From contig CAMLRV010000006.1 in NCBI GenBank assembly GCA_946482495.1, positions 1-26,840 of the forward strand: DNA of 26,840 nucleotides, in the 5' to 3' direction. Positions 15,536-22,323 of the stretch are shown here, one piece after another. The notes beneath the pieces were generated by a model. The model made no database searches. It was given only the letters and a program-made list of their open reading frames with translations, and had not been told where the DNA came from. This DNA is from an uncultured Flavobacteriia bacterium. GTDB taxonomy: Bacteria > Bacteroidota > Bacteroidia > Flavobacteriales > Flavobacteriaceae. Position numbers and translations under genes: made by a program. Numbering within the stretch: the stretch's first letter is position 1; every line of letters begins with the position of its first letter.

Positions 15536-16588
15536 ATGCAATTTTATAAATTAGCCATAAAAGAAGTTAGAAGAGAAACTAAAAGTGCAGTTTCTATCGT
15601 TTTTAATATTCCTCAAGAATTAAAAGCTGTTTACCAATTTATTGCGGGACAATATGTTACATTAAAATTAACATTAGACGGAAAAGAAATTCGTAGAGCC
15701 TATTCTATTTGTTCGTCACCAAAAAGCGGGGAAATGAGAATTGCTGTTAAAGAAGTAAAAGAAGGAACATTTTCAACATTTGCGAACAACAATTTAGCAG
15801 TTGGCGATTTATTAGAAGTAAGCGCTCCTGAAGGAAAATTTATTTTCGAAGGGAAACAGGAACACCAAAAAAGCTATGTGGCGTTTGCAGCAGGAAGTGG
15901 AATTACACCTGTTTTATCCATTGCGAAGAGCGTTTTAGATGAAGAACCAAACAGTACATTTGTTTTAGTTTATGGAAACAAAACAGAAGCAGAAACTATT
16001 TTTCATGACGAATTACACGCCTTACAATTAAAAAACTTAGGAAGATTTTTTGTGCATTTTGTATATAGTCAAGCTAATGTTTCAGGTGAACTTTTTGGAA
16101 GAATTGATAAATCTGTTGTCAATTCAATTGTGAAAAACAAACATGCTGATAAAACGTTTTCTAAATTCTACTTATGTGGACCTGAAGAAATGATTAAAGC
16201 CGTTTCGGCAACTTTAAAAGAAAACAATGTTGCAGAAAAAGATATAAAATTTGAATTATTTGGAACTGCTCCAAGTACAGAAACTGCAACAGCATCTGGA
16301 CAAAGTGGTCATTCAAATATTTCAATTGTTGTAGATTCTGATGAAGTGACTTTCGAAATGAGTCAGAAACAAACTATTTTAGAGGCCGCTTTAAAACAAG
16401 GTTTAGATGTGCCATATTCTTGTCAAGGTGGAATTTGCAGCAGTTGTATTTGCCGCATCACTGAAGGAAGTGCGGTAATGAATAAAAACCAAATTTTAAC
16501 GGATAATGAAGTTGCAGAAGGATTGGTTTTAGCTTGTCAGGCGATTCCAACAACCGCTGAAATTAAAGTTGATTTTGATAATATATAA
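15536..16588 (+). CDS. PaaE-type ferredoxin/oxidoreductase with FAD, NAD(P) and 2Fe-2S domains
   Basis: A 350-residue single-chain electron-transfer protein. Order: FAD-binding domain with RRAYSICSSP (residues ~57-66), NAD(P)-binding domain with AAGSGITPVLSI and YLCGPEEMI, and a C-terminal plant-type [2Fe-2S] domain with C296-x4-C301-x2-C304-x29-C334. This arrangement is that of PaaE, the reductase of the ring-hydroxylating phenylacetyl-CoA epoxidase, and of related oxygenase or desaturase reductases. No paaABCD genes are nearby, so the partner is unknown and a general role (for example feeding a desaturase or hydroxylase) is equally possible. It follows the thioesterase by 11 bp and ends in a shared bidirectional terminator. 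Confidence 0.9.
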   Translation: MQFYKLAIKEVRRETKSAVSIVFNIPQELKAVYQFIAGQYVTLKLTLDGKEIRRAYSICSSPKSGEMRIAVKEVKEGTFSTFANNNLAVGDLLEVSAPEGKFIFEGKQEHQKSYVAFAAGSGITPVLSIAKSVLDEEPNSTFVLVYGNKTEAETIFHDELHALQLKNLGRFFVHFVYSQANVSGELFGRIDKSVVNSIVKNKHADKTFSKFYLCGPEEMIKAVSATLKENNVAEKDIKFELFGTAPSTETATASGQSGHSNISIVVDSDEVTFEMSQKQTILEAALKQGLDVPYSCQGGICSSCICRITEGSAVMNKNQILTDNEVAEGLVLACQAIPTTAEIKVDFDNI

Positions 16589-16592
16589 TAAT

Positions 16593-16625
16593 AAAAAAAA
16601 GGAGCTAATTAAGCTCCTTTTTTTT
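16593..16625. terminator. Bidirectional terminator between the reductase and the convergent hypothetical gene
   Basis: 14-bp perfect stem, eight A plus GGAGCT and AGCTCC plus eight T, loop AATTA. It has a T run on both strands. The stop codon TAG (16605-16607) and the last codons (KKELN) of the minus-strand gene lie inside it. Confidence 0.93.
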
Positions 16626-17462
16626 CTTGGTTTTGGCTTTTAAAAAATCGTTTGCCAATGTGTCATATCCTGGATTATAATTGTCCCAAATTTTCCAAAT
16701 ACCATTTATTTTTCTAAAAAAATATAATTGACGAGTGGCTTGATTAATTACATACATGTTTTCCCCAAACAAATCTACTAAACCTAAGTTCCAAAATTCT
16801 TTGGTAGCAATTACAGCAGTATCTTCTGTGATACTTTGCAATTTGAATCCATATACTTCAAAATTAGAACGGTTATTTTCACAATTCAAACGAAAATTTA
16901 ATTCGGAATATTTTACATGTAAATCATAGACTCTAGTAAACACTGAACTTTCTTCAAAAACATAATCAGAAAATTTTCCCATATCTACTGTTGGTAATTT
17001 TTTTAAAAGTTCAAAATATTCTCTACAAGAATTCATTACTATTTCTGTAAAAAATTGAATTGGTGGATGAGTCTCTTGAATATCTATCACTGGAGTTACA
17101 TATTCGTTTTTAACCTCTATTTTTTCATTTTTTGAATGATACAATAAGAAATTATTTAAATTAGGATAGCCTAAAAATATGGCGAGTTTATCAAGTGTTT
17201 TCAGAAATCGTAAATCCGTATTCCCTTTTACTGTATACTTATTCGTAAATATTCTTTGCAACGTAGTACTAGAGATAGAAACACCCAAATCGTTTTTTTT
17301 GGAGCCTTGCATGAATTCTGATTGAGATAAATTTTCATAAATTATATCCGATAACAAGATGTATTGGGCTCTTTTCCACTGAAAAGATCCAAATAATGAA
17401 CTGTTTTTAACCATATCATGATTAATGATTTCTTGTTTTAATTTATCAATAATTTCTTCCAT
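16605..17462 (-). CDS. Uncharacterised protein with HTH-like N-terminus and NTF2-like C-terminus
   Basis: A 285-residue soluble protein of no named family. Residues ~30-110 contain the pattern SISSTTLQRIFTNKY...LKTLDKLAIFLGYPNLNNFL, which resembles an N-terminal module common in Bacteroidota ('TLkRlfG...TLd.lA.fLGY..W..F') that looks like a short helix-turn-helix. A linker follows, and residues ~170-275 (FTRVYDLHVKYSELNF, VIATKEFWNLGLVD, QLYFFRKINGIWKIWDNY) have the alternation of an NTF2/SnoaL-like alpha-beta cone. A regulator that senses a ligand is possible but not shown. It is divergent from the secreted protein at 17854. Its last codons lie in the terminator hairpin. Confidence 0.75.
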   Translation of the reverse strand: MEEIIDKLKQEIINHDMVKNSSLFGSFQWKRAQYILLSDIIYENLSQSEFMQGSKKNDLGVSISSTTLQRIFTNKYTVKGNTDLRFLKTLDKLAIFLGYPNLNNFLLYHSKNEKIEVKNEYVTPVIDIQETHPPIQFFTEIVMNSCREYFELLKKLPTVDMGKFSDYVFEESSVFTRVYDLHVKYSELNFRLNCENNRSNFEVYGFKLQSITEDTAVIATKEFWNLGLVDLFGENMYVINQATRQLYFFRKINGIWKIWDNYNPGYDTLANDFLKAKTKKKKELN

Positions 17463-17853
17463 CTGAATTTCTTCTTTTTAATTACTATCTAAATCAAACC
17501 TCTATAAGCCCCCCTTAAACCCCCTATATTTTAATAAATATGCAAATTCTCTATAAAAAACAGAAGAATTATTGCTTATTTTATAAAAAACAACTGCTAA
17601 AATAAATTATATTGTGATATATGCAATGAAATAAATTAAAAAAAAACAAATTGTTTGAAATTTTACCTGTTTTAGGTTTTTCTTTCTTTTTAATCGCTAT
17701 TTATCTGAAAATAATCAACTTAACAAAAACATCTTTTAAGTCTAATTAAAAGTTAAGAACGTTTTATAGTCATTTTAAATGCTTATTAAGATTAGTTATT
17801 CGTCACATAGTAAAATTATATTTACGCCATAACTATCTAAAAATAAGTATCTA
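17463..17853. other. 391-bp intergenic region between divergent genes
   Basis: Very A+T-rich with no credible gene. Contents: a C-rich patch AAGCCCCCCTTAAACCCCC (17508-17526), probably a remnant of an intergenic repeat; a near-palindrome AAACAA-A-TTGTTT at 17644-17656; and TATATTTA (17817-17824), a 7/8 match to the -7 box, 29 bp before the surface-protein ATG. It is the longest non-coding stretch in the window and probably carries regulation of the surface protein. Confidence 0.6.
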
Positions 17854-18672
17854 ATGAAAAAAATTACAAAAAAAACAATTCTTTTATTTATAAGTGTGTG
17901 TTCATCTATTTGGGTTCATGCGCAAGTTGGTATTGGAACTACAACTCCAGAAGCTGCCTTAGACATAACCAGTACTACAACTGGATTTCTAATGCCAAGA
18001 GTTGCATTAACTGATATCAATGTTGCAGCTCCAGTAGTAAATCCAGCATCAGGCGTACTTGAAGTTGGAACTATGGTGTTTAATACGGCAACAACAGCAG
18101 GAATAACGGGAGTTGTGCCAGGATTATACTTTTGGGATGGCGCAAAATGGGTACCACAATTCCAAAGAGGTTTTGAAAAAAGATTTGTACAAACTGCCGA
18201 TTTAACAGTCGCTAAATCTGCGTCTACATACACCAACATCCCAGGCTTAGGAGCATTAAGTTTTACTGCTCCTTATGATGGAACATACCAATTTACATTA
18301 ACTGGATATTTGGGAGCAGAAACTCCTGTAGGTACAGTGAGTTTTCAGGACAATCATTTTAGTTGGGTAGAAGGTACTTTTAAGTTAACTATAAATGGGG
18401 TAGATTATAAAAAATATTCTTATTCAACCAGTTACTACAATCATACATCTAGTATGCAATATTACCAGCTTTTTAACGAATCAAATGTTATTATAAAAAT
18501 TCCCTTAACAGCAGGAAGCACTTGCACGCTTAATGCTTCTTATAATGGTGCGGCTACCGATGGATTCGGAACGGTTGCACAAAACAATGCCGCTTTAAGT
18601 CATGTTGTTGGTAAATCTGCGGCCATTCTAGGAAACGAATGTGAGATAAATGTTATTTATATCGGAAAATAA
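17854..18672 (+). CDS. Secreted surface protein of unknown function
   Basis: A 272-residue exported protein. The signal peptide (MKKITKKTILLFISVCSSIW...) is expected to be cut after VHA at residue 23. The mature N-terminus QVGIGTTTPEAALDI is typical of Flavobacteriia cell-surface or tail-fibre-like proteins. Residues ~55-105 contain GTMVFNTAT and GLYFWDGAKW, a recurring motif in such proteins. The C-terminal ~150 residues (SFTAPYDGTYQFTLTGYLG ... CTLNASYNGAA) look like a C1q/TNF-like or lectin-like beta-sandwich. There is no type IX secretion C-terminal domain that I can recognise. Adhesin-like function is a guess. Followed by a bidirectional terminator. Confidence 0.8.
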   Translation: MKKITKKTILLFISVCSSIWVHAQVGIGTTTPEAALDITSTTTGFLMPRVALTDINVAAPVVNPASGVLEVGTMVFNTATTAGITGVVPGLYFWDGAKWVPQFQRGFEKRFVQTADLTVAKSASTYTNIPGLGALSFTAPYDGTYQFTLTGYLGAETPVGTVSFQDNHFSWVEGTFKLTINGVDYKKYSYSTSYYNHTSSMQYYQLFNESNVIIKIPLTAGSTCTLNASYNGAATDGFGTVAQNNAALSHVVGKSAAILGNECEINVIYIGK

Positions 18673-18724
18673 AGAACCCAAATTGAGAATTTTCTCATTT
18701 ATAGTAGCAGTGTGTGTTTGCTAT

Positions 18725-18753
18725 AAAAAAAGGAGCTATTTTAGCTCCTTTTT
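18725..18753. terminator. Bidirectional terminator between the surface protein and GT9 gene
   Basis: 12-bp perfect stem AAAAAGGAGCTA / TAGCTCCTTTTT with a TTT loop, flanked by more A on the left. The TAG stop (18736-18738) and last codons (KKELK) of the minus-strand GT9 gene are inside it. Same core as the hairpin at 16593-16625. Confidence 0.93.
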
Positions 18754-19767
18754 AATTATATTTATAATTGTTTCCGGCAAAATACTTCTCATTGCATTTT
18801 CATAACCTTCAACTTTTTTATTTCCATACACGGAAGTCGGTAAAAACGGATATTGTGCTCTATCAGAAGTAATGCAAAAATCATCTGGTTGATTAAAGGG
18901 TTTGAAACCTGCAAACGGATGAGTAGCACCCCAAAGTGTAATGACTTTTCTACCAAACATTGCCGCTATATGTGCGTTCCCTGAATCCATTGAAAGCATG
19001 ATATCCAAATTAGAAATCAAATCTAATTCTTGTTGGAATTTTATTTTCCCAGCCACCACAATCACATTTTCATGATTGTTTTTTAGTTGATTTAATTTTT
19101 TTATTTCTTCATCGCCTCCACCAAATAAAAAGATTTTGTTTGAAGATGTAACTGCCAATTCATCAACAACTTCTTGCATTAAATCGATTGGATACACTTT
19201 ACTTTCATATTGCGCGAAAGGGGCGATGCCAATCCAATTTCCTTCTTTTTTTCCAATTATTGAAATGATTTCTTCTGATAAATTAACTTTTTGAGGAAAT
19301 GATGGATTTTCCAAATTTAATCCGAAGCCTAATTTTTGAAACGTATCTGCATGTCTTTCGAACATCGATTTGGTTGGAGCAATCGTTTTGATAGCCAACT
19401 TCGTAAGTTCCTTTTTATCTTTTCGCCCTTTGTTAGTAGCCGCTACTTTTTTTCCAGATAATGCAAATAATGTTCTAACGACTTTCGAACGCAAGACATT
19501 ATGTAAATCGGCAACGGCATCAATATTTAGTTTTCGCAAATCGGAAAACAAACGAAGTAAACCTAAAAAACCTTTGTGTCTTTCTTTTAAATCAATTGCA
19601 AAGAAATTTACATTTTCAATGTTATCAAAAAAAGGTTTAAAAAAAGGTCGAGAAACTACAGTAATTTTAGTTTCTGGATATTGCAAAGAAAAAGCTTTCA
19701 ATACAGGAACTGTCATAGCAACATCACCCATAGCTGAAAGCCTGATAACTAAAATGTGTTTCGACAT
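18736..19767 (-). CDS. Glycosyltransferase family 9 protein (heptosyltransferase-like)
   Basis: A 343-residue GT-B fold glycosyltransferase of family GT9, which includes ADP-heptose:LPS heptosyltransferases. The N-terminal domain starts MSKHILVIRLSAMGDVAMTV, the classic phosphate-loop-like GDV motif; the C-terminal domain has WIGIAPFAQYESK, LFGGGDEE and SMDSGNAHIAAMFGRKVITLWG, the nucleotide-sugar-binding signature. Probable role in LPS core or other envelope glycan assembly on the cytoplasmic face. It begins directly after the stop of DUF4254 (0 bp gap), so the two are translated together. Actual sugar is not deducible. The gene ends inside the terminator stem. Confidence 0.9.
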   Translation of the reverse strand: MSKHILVIRLSAMGDVAMTVPVLKAFSLQYPETKITVVSRPFFKPFFDNIENVNFFAIDLKERHKGFLGLLRLFSDLRKLNIDAVADLHNVLRSKVVRTLFALSGKKVAATNKGRKDKKELTKLAIKTIAPTKSMFERHADTFQKLGFGLNLENPSFPQKVNLSEEIISIIGKKEGNWIGIAPFAQYESKVYPIDLMQEVVDELAVTSSNKIFLFGGGDEEIKKLNQLKNNHENVIVVAGKIKFQQELDLISNLDIMLSMDSGNAHIAAMFGRKVITLWGATHPFAGFKPFNQPDDFCITSDRAQYPFLPTSVYGNKKVEGYENAMRSILPETIINIIKKELK

Positions 19768-20373
19768 TTATTTTTTATTTTGATACAAAACAGGATTCAA
19801 CTCCTCGTCGTTGTACATTTTCATTTGTTTGTACACTTTCATGTATTTGTCACCGTTTTCGATATCTTCAATTAATTGACTAATTGAAATGAACATATCA
19901 TTTTTTTGGTCTAATAATACATTTAATTTTTCCTGACATTTTGCTCTATGTTCTGGAGTAGCTTCTGCACGAGTAGCTTCTTCATTCATATGGTAAATTT
20001 TCAATGCCAAAATAGATAATCTATCAATCGCCCAAGCTGGACTTTCCGTATTAATTTTTGCATTTGGTTTCACTTGAACATGCGCATATTTCTGTAAAAA
20101 ATAGCTATCAATATATTCCACCATGTCTGTTCTAACTTGATTAGATGCATCAATTTTACGTTTTAAATCTAGAGCTGCAACCGGATCAATATTTGGATCA
20201 CGAACAATATCTTCATAATGCCATTGCACTGTATCTACCCAGTTTTTAGCATATAATAAGTGTTCCACAGAACCTTTTTCATGAGGATTCAAAACAGGTT
20301 GATACACATCGTCAATAACATGGTAATCTTTGATAGATTGTTCAAAAATGGGAAAAGCAAATTCTGCAAACAT
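19768..20373 (-). CDS. DUF4254 family protein
   Basis: A 201-residue soluble, mostly alpha-helical protein matching DUF4254, a family of unknown function mainly found in Bacteroidota. Visible conserved parts are HLLYAKNWVDTVQWHYEDIVRDP, RKIDASNQVRTDMVEYID, PAWAIDRLSILALKIYHM and LLDQKNDMFISISQLIEDI. There is no signal peptide or catalytic motif that I recognise. Immediate junction with the GT9 gene suggests a shared process, perhaps a partner in glycan assembly; this is inference from context. Confidence 0.85.
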   Translation of the reverse strand: MFAEFAFPIFEQSIKDYHVIDDVYQPVLNPHEKGSVEHLLYAKNWVDTVQWHYEDIVRDPNIDPVAALDLKRKIDASNQVRTDMVEYIDSYFLQKYAHVQVKPNAKINTESPAWAIDRLSILALKIYHMNEEATRAEATPEHRAKCQEKLNVLLDQKNDMFISISQLIEDIENGDKYMKVYKQMKMYNDEELNPVLYQNKK

Positions 20374-20391
20374 AGTTTCTAATTTAATTTA

Positions 20392-20425
20392 CAAAAATAA
20401 GGATTTTTTGTACTTTTAACCTCAA
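20392..20425 (-). promoter_or_regulatory. Predicted promoter of the DUF4254-GT9 operon
   Basis: Minus strand TTG (20423-20425), 23-bp spacer and TATTTTTG (20392-20399), an exact -7 box, 18 bp before the ATG at 20373. The spacing is at the long end of the usual range. Confidence 0.45.
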
Positions 20426-20442
20426 TTTTCAAATTATCTCAC

Positions 20443-21096
20443 ATGAACGTACATTATATCTCCGAACAAAATAGTATTTTAAACCATTTTCTTACGCAAC
20501 TTAGAGATGTAAATATTCAAAAAGACAGCATGCGTTTTAGAAAAAATATTGAACGTATTGGTGAGATAATGGCTTATGAATTAAGCAAAAAATTAGCATA
20601 CAAAGACATAGCTGTTCAAACACCTTTAGGTGTAAAACACACTACAACAATTGCTGAAAATATTGTTTTATGTTCTATTTTAAGAGCAGGTTTAGCACTA
20701 CATCAAGGATTTATGAACTTTTTTGATGATGCTGAAAACGGATTTGTTTCTGCTTACAGACATCATTATAAAAACGACGATGATTTTGAAATTTTAGTCG
20801 AATATAAAGCTACACCAACTTTTAATAATAAAACGTTAATATTGATTGATCCTATGTTAGCAACCGGACAATCGTTAGTGGCCGTTTTAAACAAACTTTT
20901 AGTTGACCACCAACCTACCGCCATTCATATTGCAGTGGTTATCGCAGTTCCGGAAGGAATTCAATATCTACAAGAAAACTTGCCTAAAAATTGCCATTTA
21001 TGGGTGGCTTCTTTAGATGAAAAACTAAACGAGAAAAATTACATTATTCCAGGTTTAGGTGATGCGGGTGATTTAGCGTATGGAAATAAGTTATAA
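20443..21096 (+). CDS. upp: Uracil phosphoribosyltransferase
   Basis: A 217-residue type I PRTase that salvages uracil with PRPP to give UMP in the cytoplasm. The PRPP-binding signature is LILIDPMLATGQS, and the C-terminal uracil-binding segment is PGLGDAGDLAYG. ILRAGLALHQG is also characteristic of UPRT. Length is normal (about 208-220). The stop codon abuts the stop of the convergent DUF6427 gene with no gap, so there is no room for a separate terminator hairpin between them. Identification is secure. Confidence 0.96.
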   Translation: MNVHYISEQNSILNHFLTQLRDVNIQKDSMRFRKNIERIGEIMAYELSKKLAYKDIAVQTPLGVKHTTTIAENIVLCSILRAGLALHQGFMNFFDDAENGFVSAYRHHYKNDDDFEILVEYKATPTFNNKTLILIDPMLATGQSLVAVLNKLLVDHQPTAIHIAVVIAVPEGIQYLQENLPKNCHLWVASLDEKLNEKNYIIPGLGDAGDLAYGNKL

Positions 21097-22017
21097 TTGC
21101 GCAAAAAAGAAAAACAATCCGATAGCAAATAACAAGTACAAGGAAACTTCTTTGTAAACTGAATCTTCAAATTTTTCGAACATATTTGCCCCTAAAATAG
21201 ATAAAGGTGCGAAAGAATAAATTAATAAATCATTCGATTTGTTAGTTGAAAAAACATATATTCCTACTGCTAAAATAAACGAAAAATATACTTGTTTATA
21301 AGACGATTGCATGTTTAAAGGTTTGTTTTGGTAATCAAAAGTTTGAGAAGCAAAAAACAAAACTGATATAGACACAAACAACGCTAATGCCATATTTTGA
21401 TACACATTATCGAAAGCAAAAAAATTAAAACTTACATCAAAAATATTTTGGTTTACGGTATAATTATCGAACAAAATTAAACTCACAAAGATGTATAAAA
21501 TCCAAACACACAAAAAAGAAACGAACGGTAAGAGCCAGTTTTTAAAATCTTTTCCAGAGTGAAAAATAATGGATATAAAAACTAACACAATATATATGAT
21601 GCTCCAAAAATGAAATATGGCGGAAAGAAAAATCCAAAAGGATGCGTCAAAAATCTTCTCTTTTGGGGAATTTAATGTTTTTAATGAAATTAATCTTCTC
21701 AAAGCCAACAACAAAAAAACATTGGATAATACAATTTTGGTATCGTTTAAGATAGTTGGAAATAGAAGGATAAAAACTAAAAAGATCAAAATAGCATAAT
21801 TGTCATTTTTTGTTAGTGAATTCTTTAAAGAAATAAAGTTGACTAAAAAAAATGAAAATAAAATTAAAGCTAAAACAGCCGTCTTTTCTAATAAAATTTT
21901 AGCAGTTAAAACTTCAATTTTTACTTGTGTTTGGTATAAAAAAAAGCAAGAAAGTAGAATTAAAAAGATTAATGCGTAATTTATTGGTCGAGTTTTACTA
22001 AAAAGACTTGCAATCAT
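21091..22017 (-). CDS. DUF6427 family integral membrane protein
   Basis: A 308-residue polytopic membrane protein with about eight predicted helices (for example 13-29, 45-62, 73-88, 124-147, 160-182, 206-223, 242-257 and the C-terminal LYLLFAIGLFFFF). It starts MIASLFSKTRPINYALIF, as in the Flavobacteriia family DUF6427. Function is unknown. It is adjacent to upp, DUF6341 and purD in an arrangement I associate with Flavobacteriia. Convergent with upp, divergent from the DUF6341 gene. Confidence 0.85.
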   Translation of the reverse strand: MIASLFSKTRPINYALIFLILLSCFFLYQTQVKIEVLTAKILLEKTAVLALILFSFFLVNFISLKNSLTKNDNYAILIFLVFILLFPTILNDTKIVLSNVFLLLALRRLISLKTLNSPKEKIFDASFWIFLSAIFHFWSIIYIVLVFISIIFHSGKDFKNWLLPFVSFLCVWILYIFVSLILFDNYTVNQNIFDVSFNFFAFDNVYQNMALALFVSISVLFFASQTFDYQNKPLNMQSSYKQVYFSFILAVGIYVFSTNKSNDLLIYSFAPLSILGANMFEKFEDSVYKEVSLYLLFAIGLFFFFAQL

Positions 22018-22037
22018 AAAGATATTTTATATTTTTG
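22008..22037 (+). promoter_or_regulatory. Predicted promoter of the DUF6341 gene
   Basis: TTG (22008-22010), 19-bp spacer and exact -7 box TATTTTTG (22030-22037), 24 bp upstream of the ATG at 22062. The TTG lies within the 5' end of the divergent DUF6427 coding sequence. Confidence 0.6.
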
Positions 22038-22061
22038 TAGTGTAAATATAATAATAAAAAA

Positions 22062-22292
22062 ATGAAAGCATTTTTCGAACTAATACAATTTTTATTTGTT
22101 GATATCATTTTTGCACCAATGGACTTATTAAGACACTGGGAATTAACAAACTGGTGGGGAGCAAACATTATCAACTGGATTTTTATCGTAGTTTGTTGTT
22201 ACTGGACAGTTTACTGGACTAAGCAATTAGCTATTTTCAAAAAATCTGGTGAAGACGAGCAAGATACAACTGCACATTCATTCTTAGGATAA
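22062..22292 (+). CDS. DUF6341 small membrane protein
   Basis: A 76-residue protein with Trp-rich sequence: MKAFFELIQFLFVDIIFAP, then WELTNWWGANIINWIFIVVCCYWTVYWTKQ, which is one clear membrane helix (about 37-56) preceded by an amphipathic or second hydrophobic segment (5-18). The tail is acidic (KSGEDEQDTTAHSFLG). It matches the short DUF6341 family seen beside DUF6427 and purD in Flavobacteriia. Function unknown. A small-membrane-subunit role is only a suggestion. Confidence 0.8.
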   Translation: MKAFFELIQFLFVDIIFAPMDLLRHWELTNWWGANIINWIFIVVCCYWTVYWTKQLAIFKKSGEDEQDTTAHSFLG

Positions 22293-22323
22293 AAAAAGAA
22301 AAGGTTCGATTATAAATCGAACC
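22291..22323 (-). terminator. purD terminator overlapping its own 3' end
   Basis: 8-bp stem GGTTCGAT / ATCGAACC with a 5-nt loop (22303-22323); on the minus strand it is followed by TTTTCTTTTTTT (A-rich run from 22291). The purD stop codon (22310-22312) lies at the loop edge, and the last purD codons (GFDL) form one arm. Confidence 0.85.

Noticed and set aside
17508..17526. G-quadruplex on the minus strand of the C-rich patch
   Set aside because: Only two G-tracts are present; four are needed for an intramolecular quadruplex.
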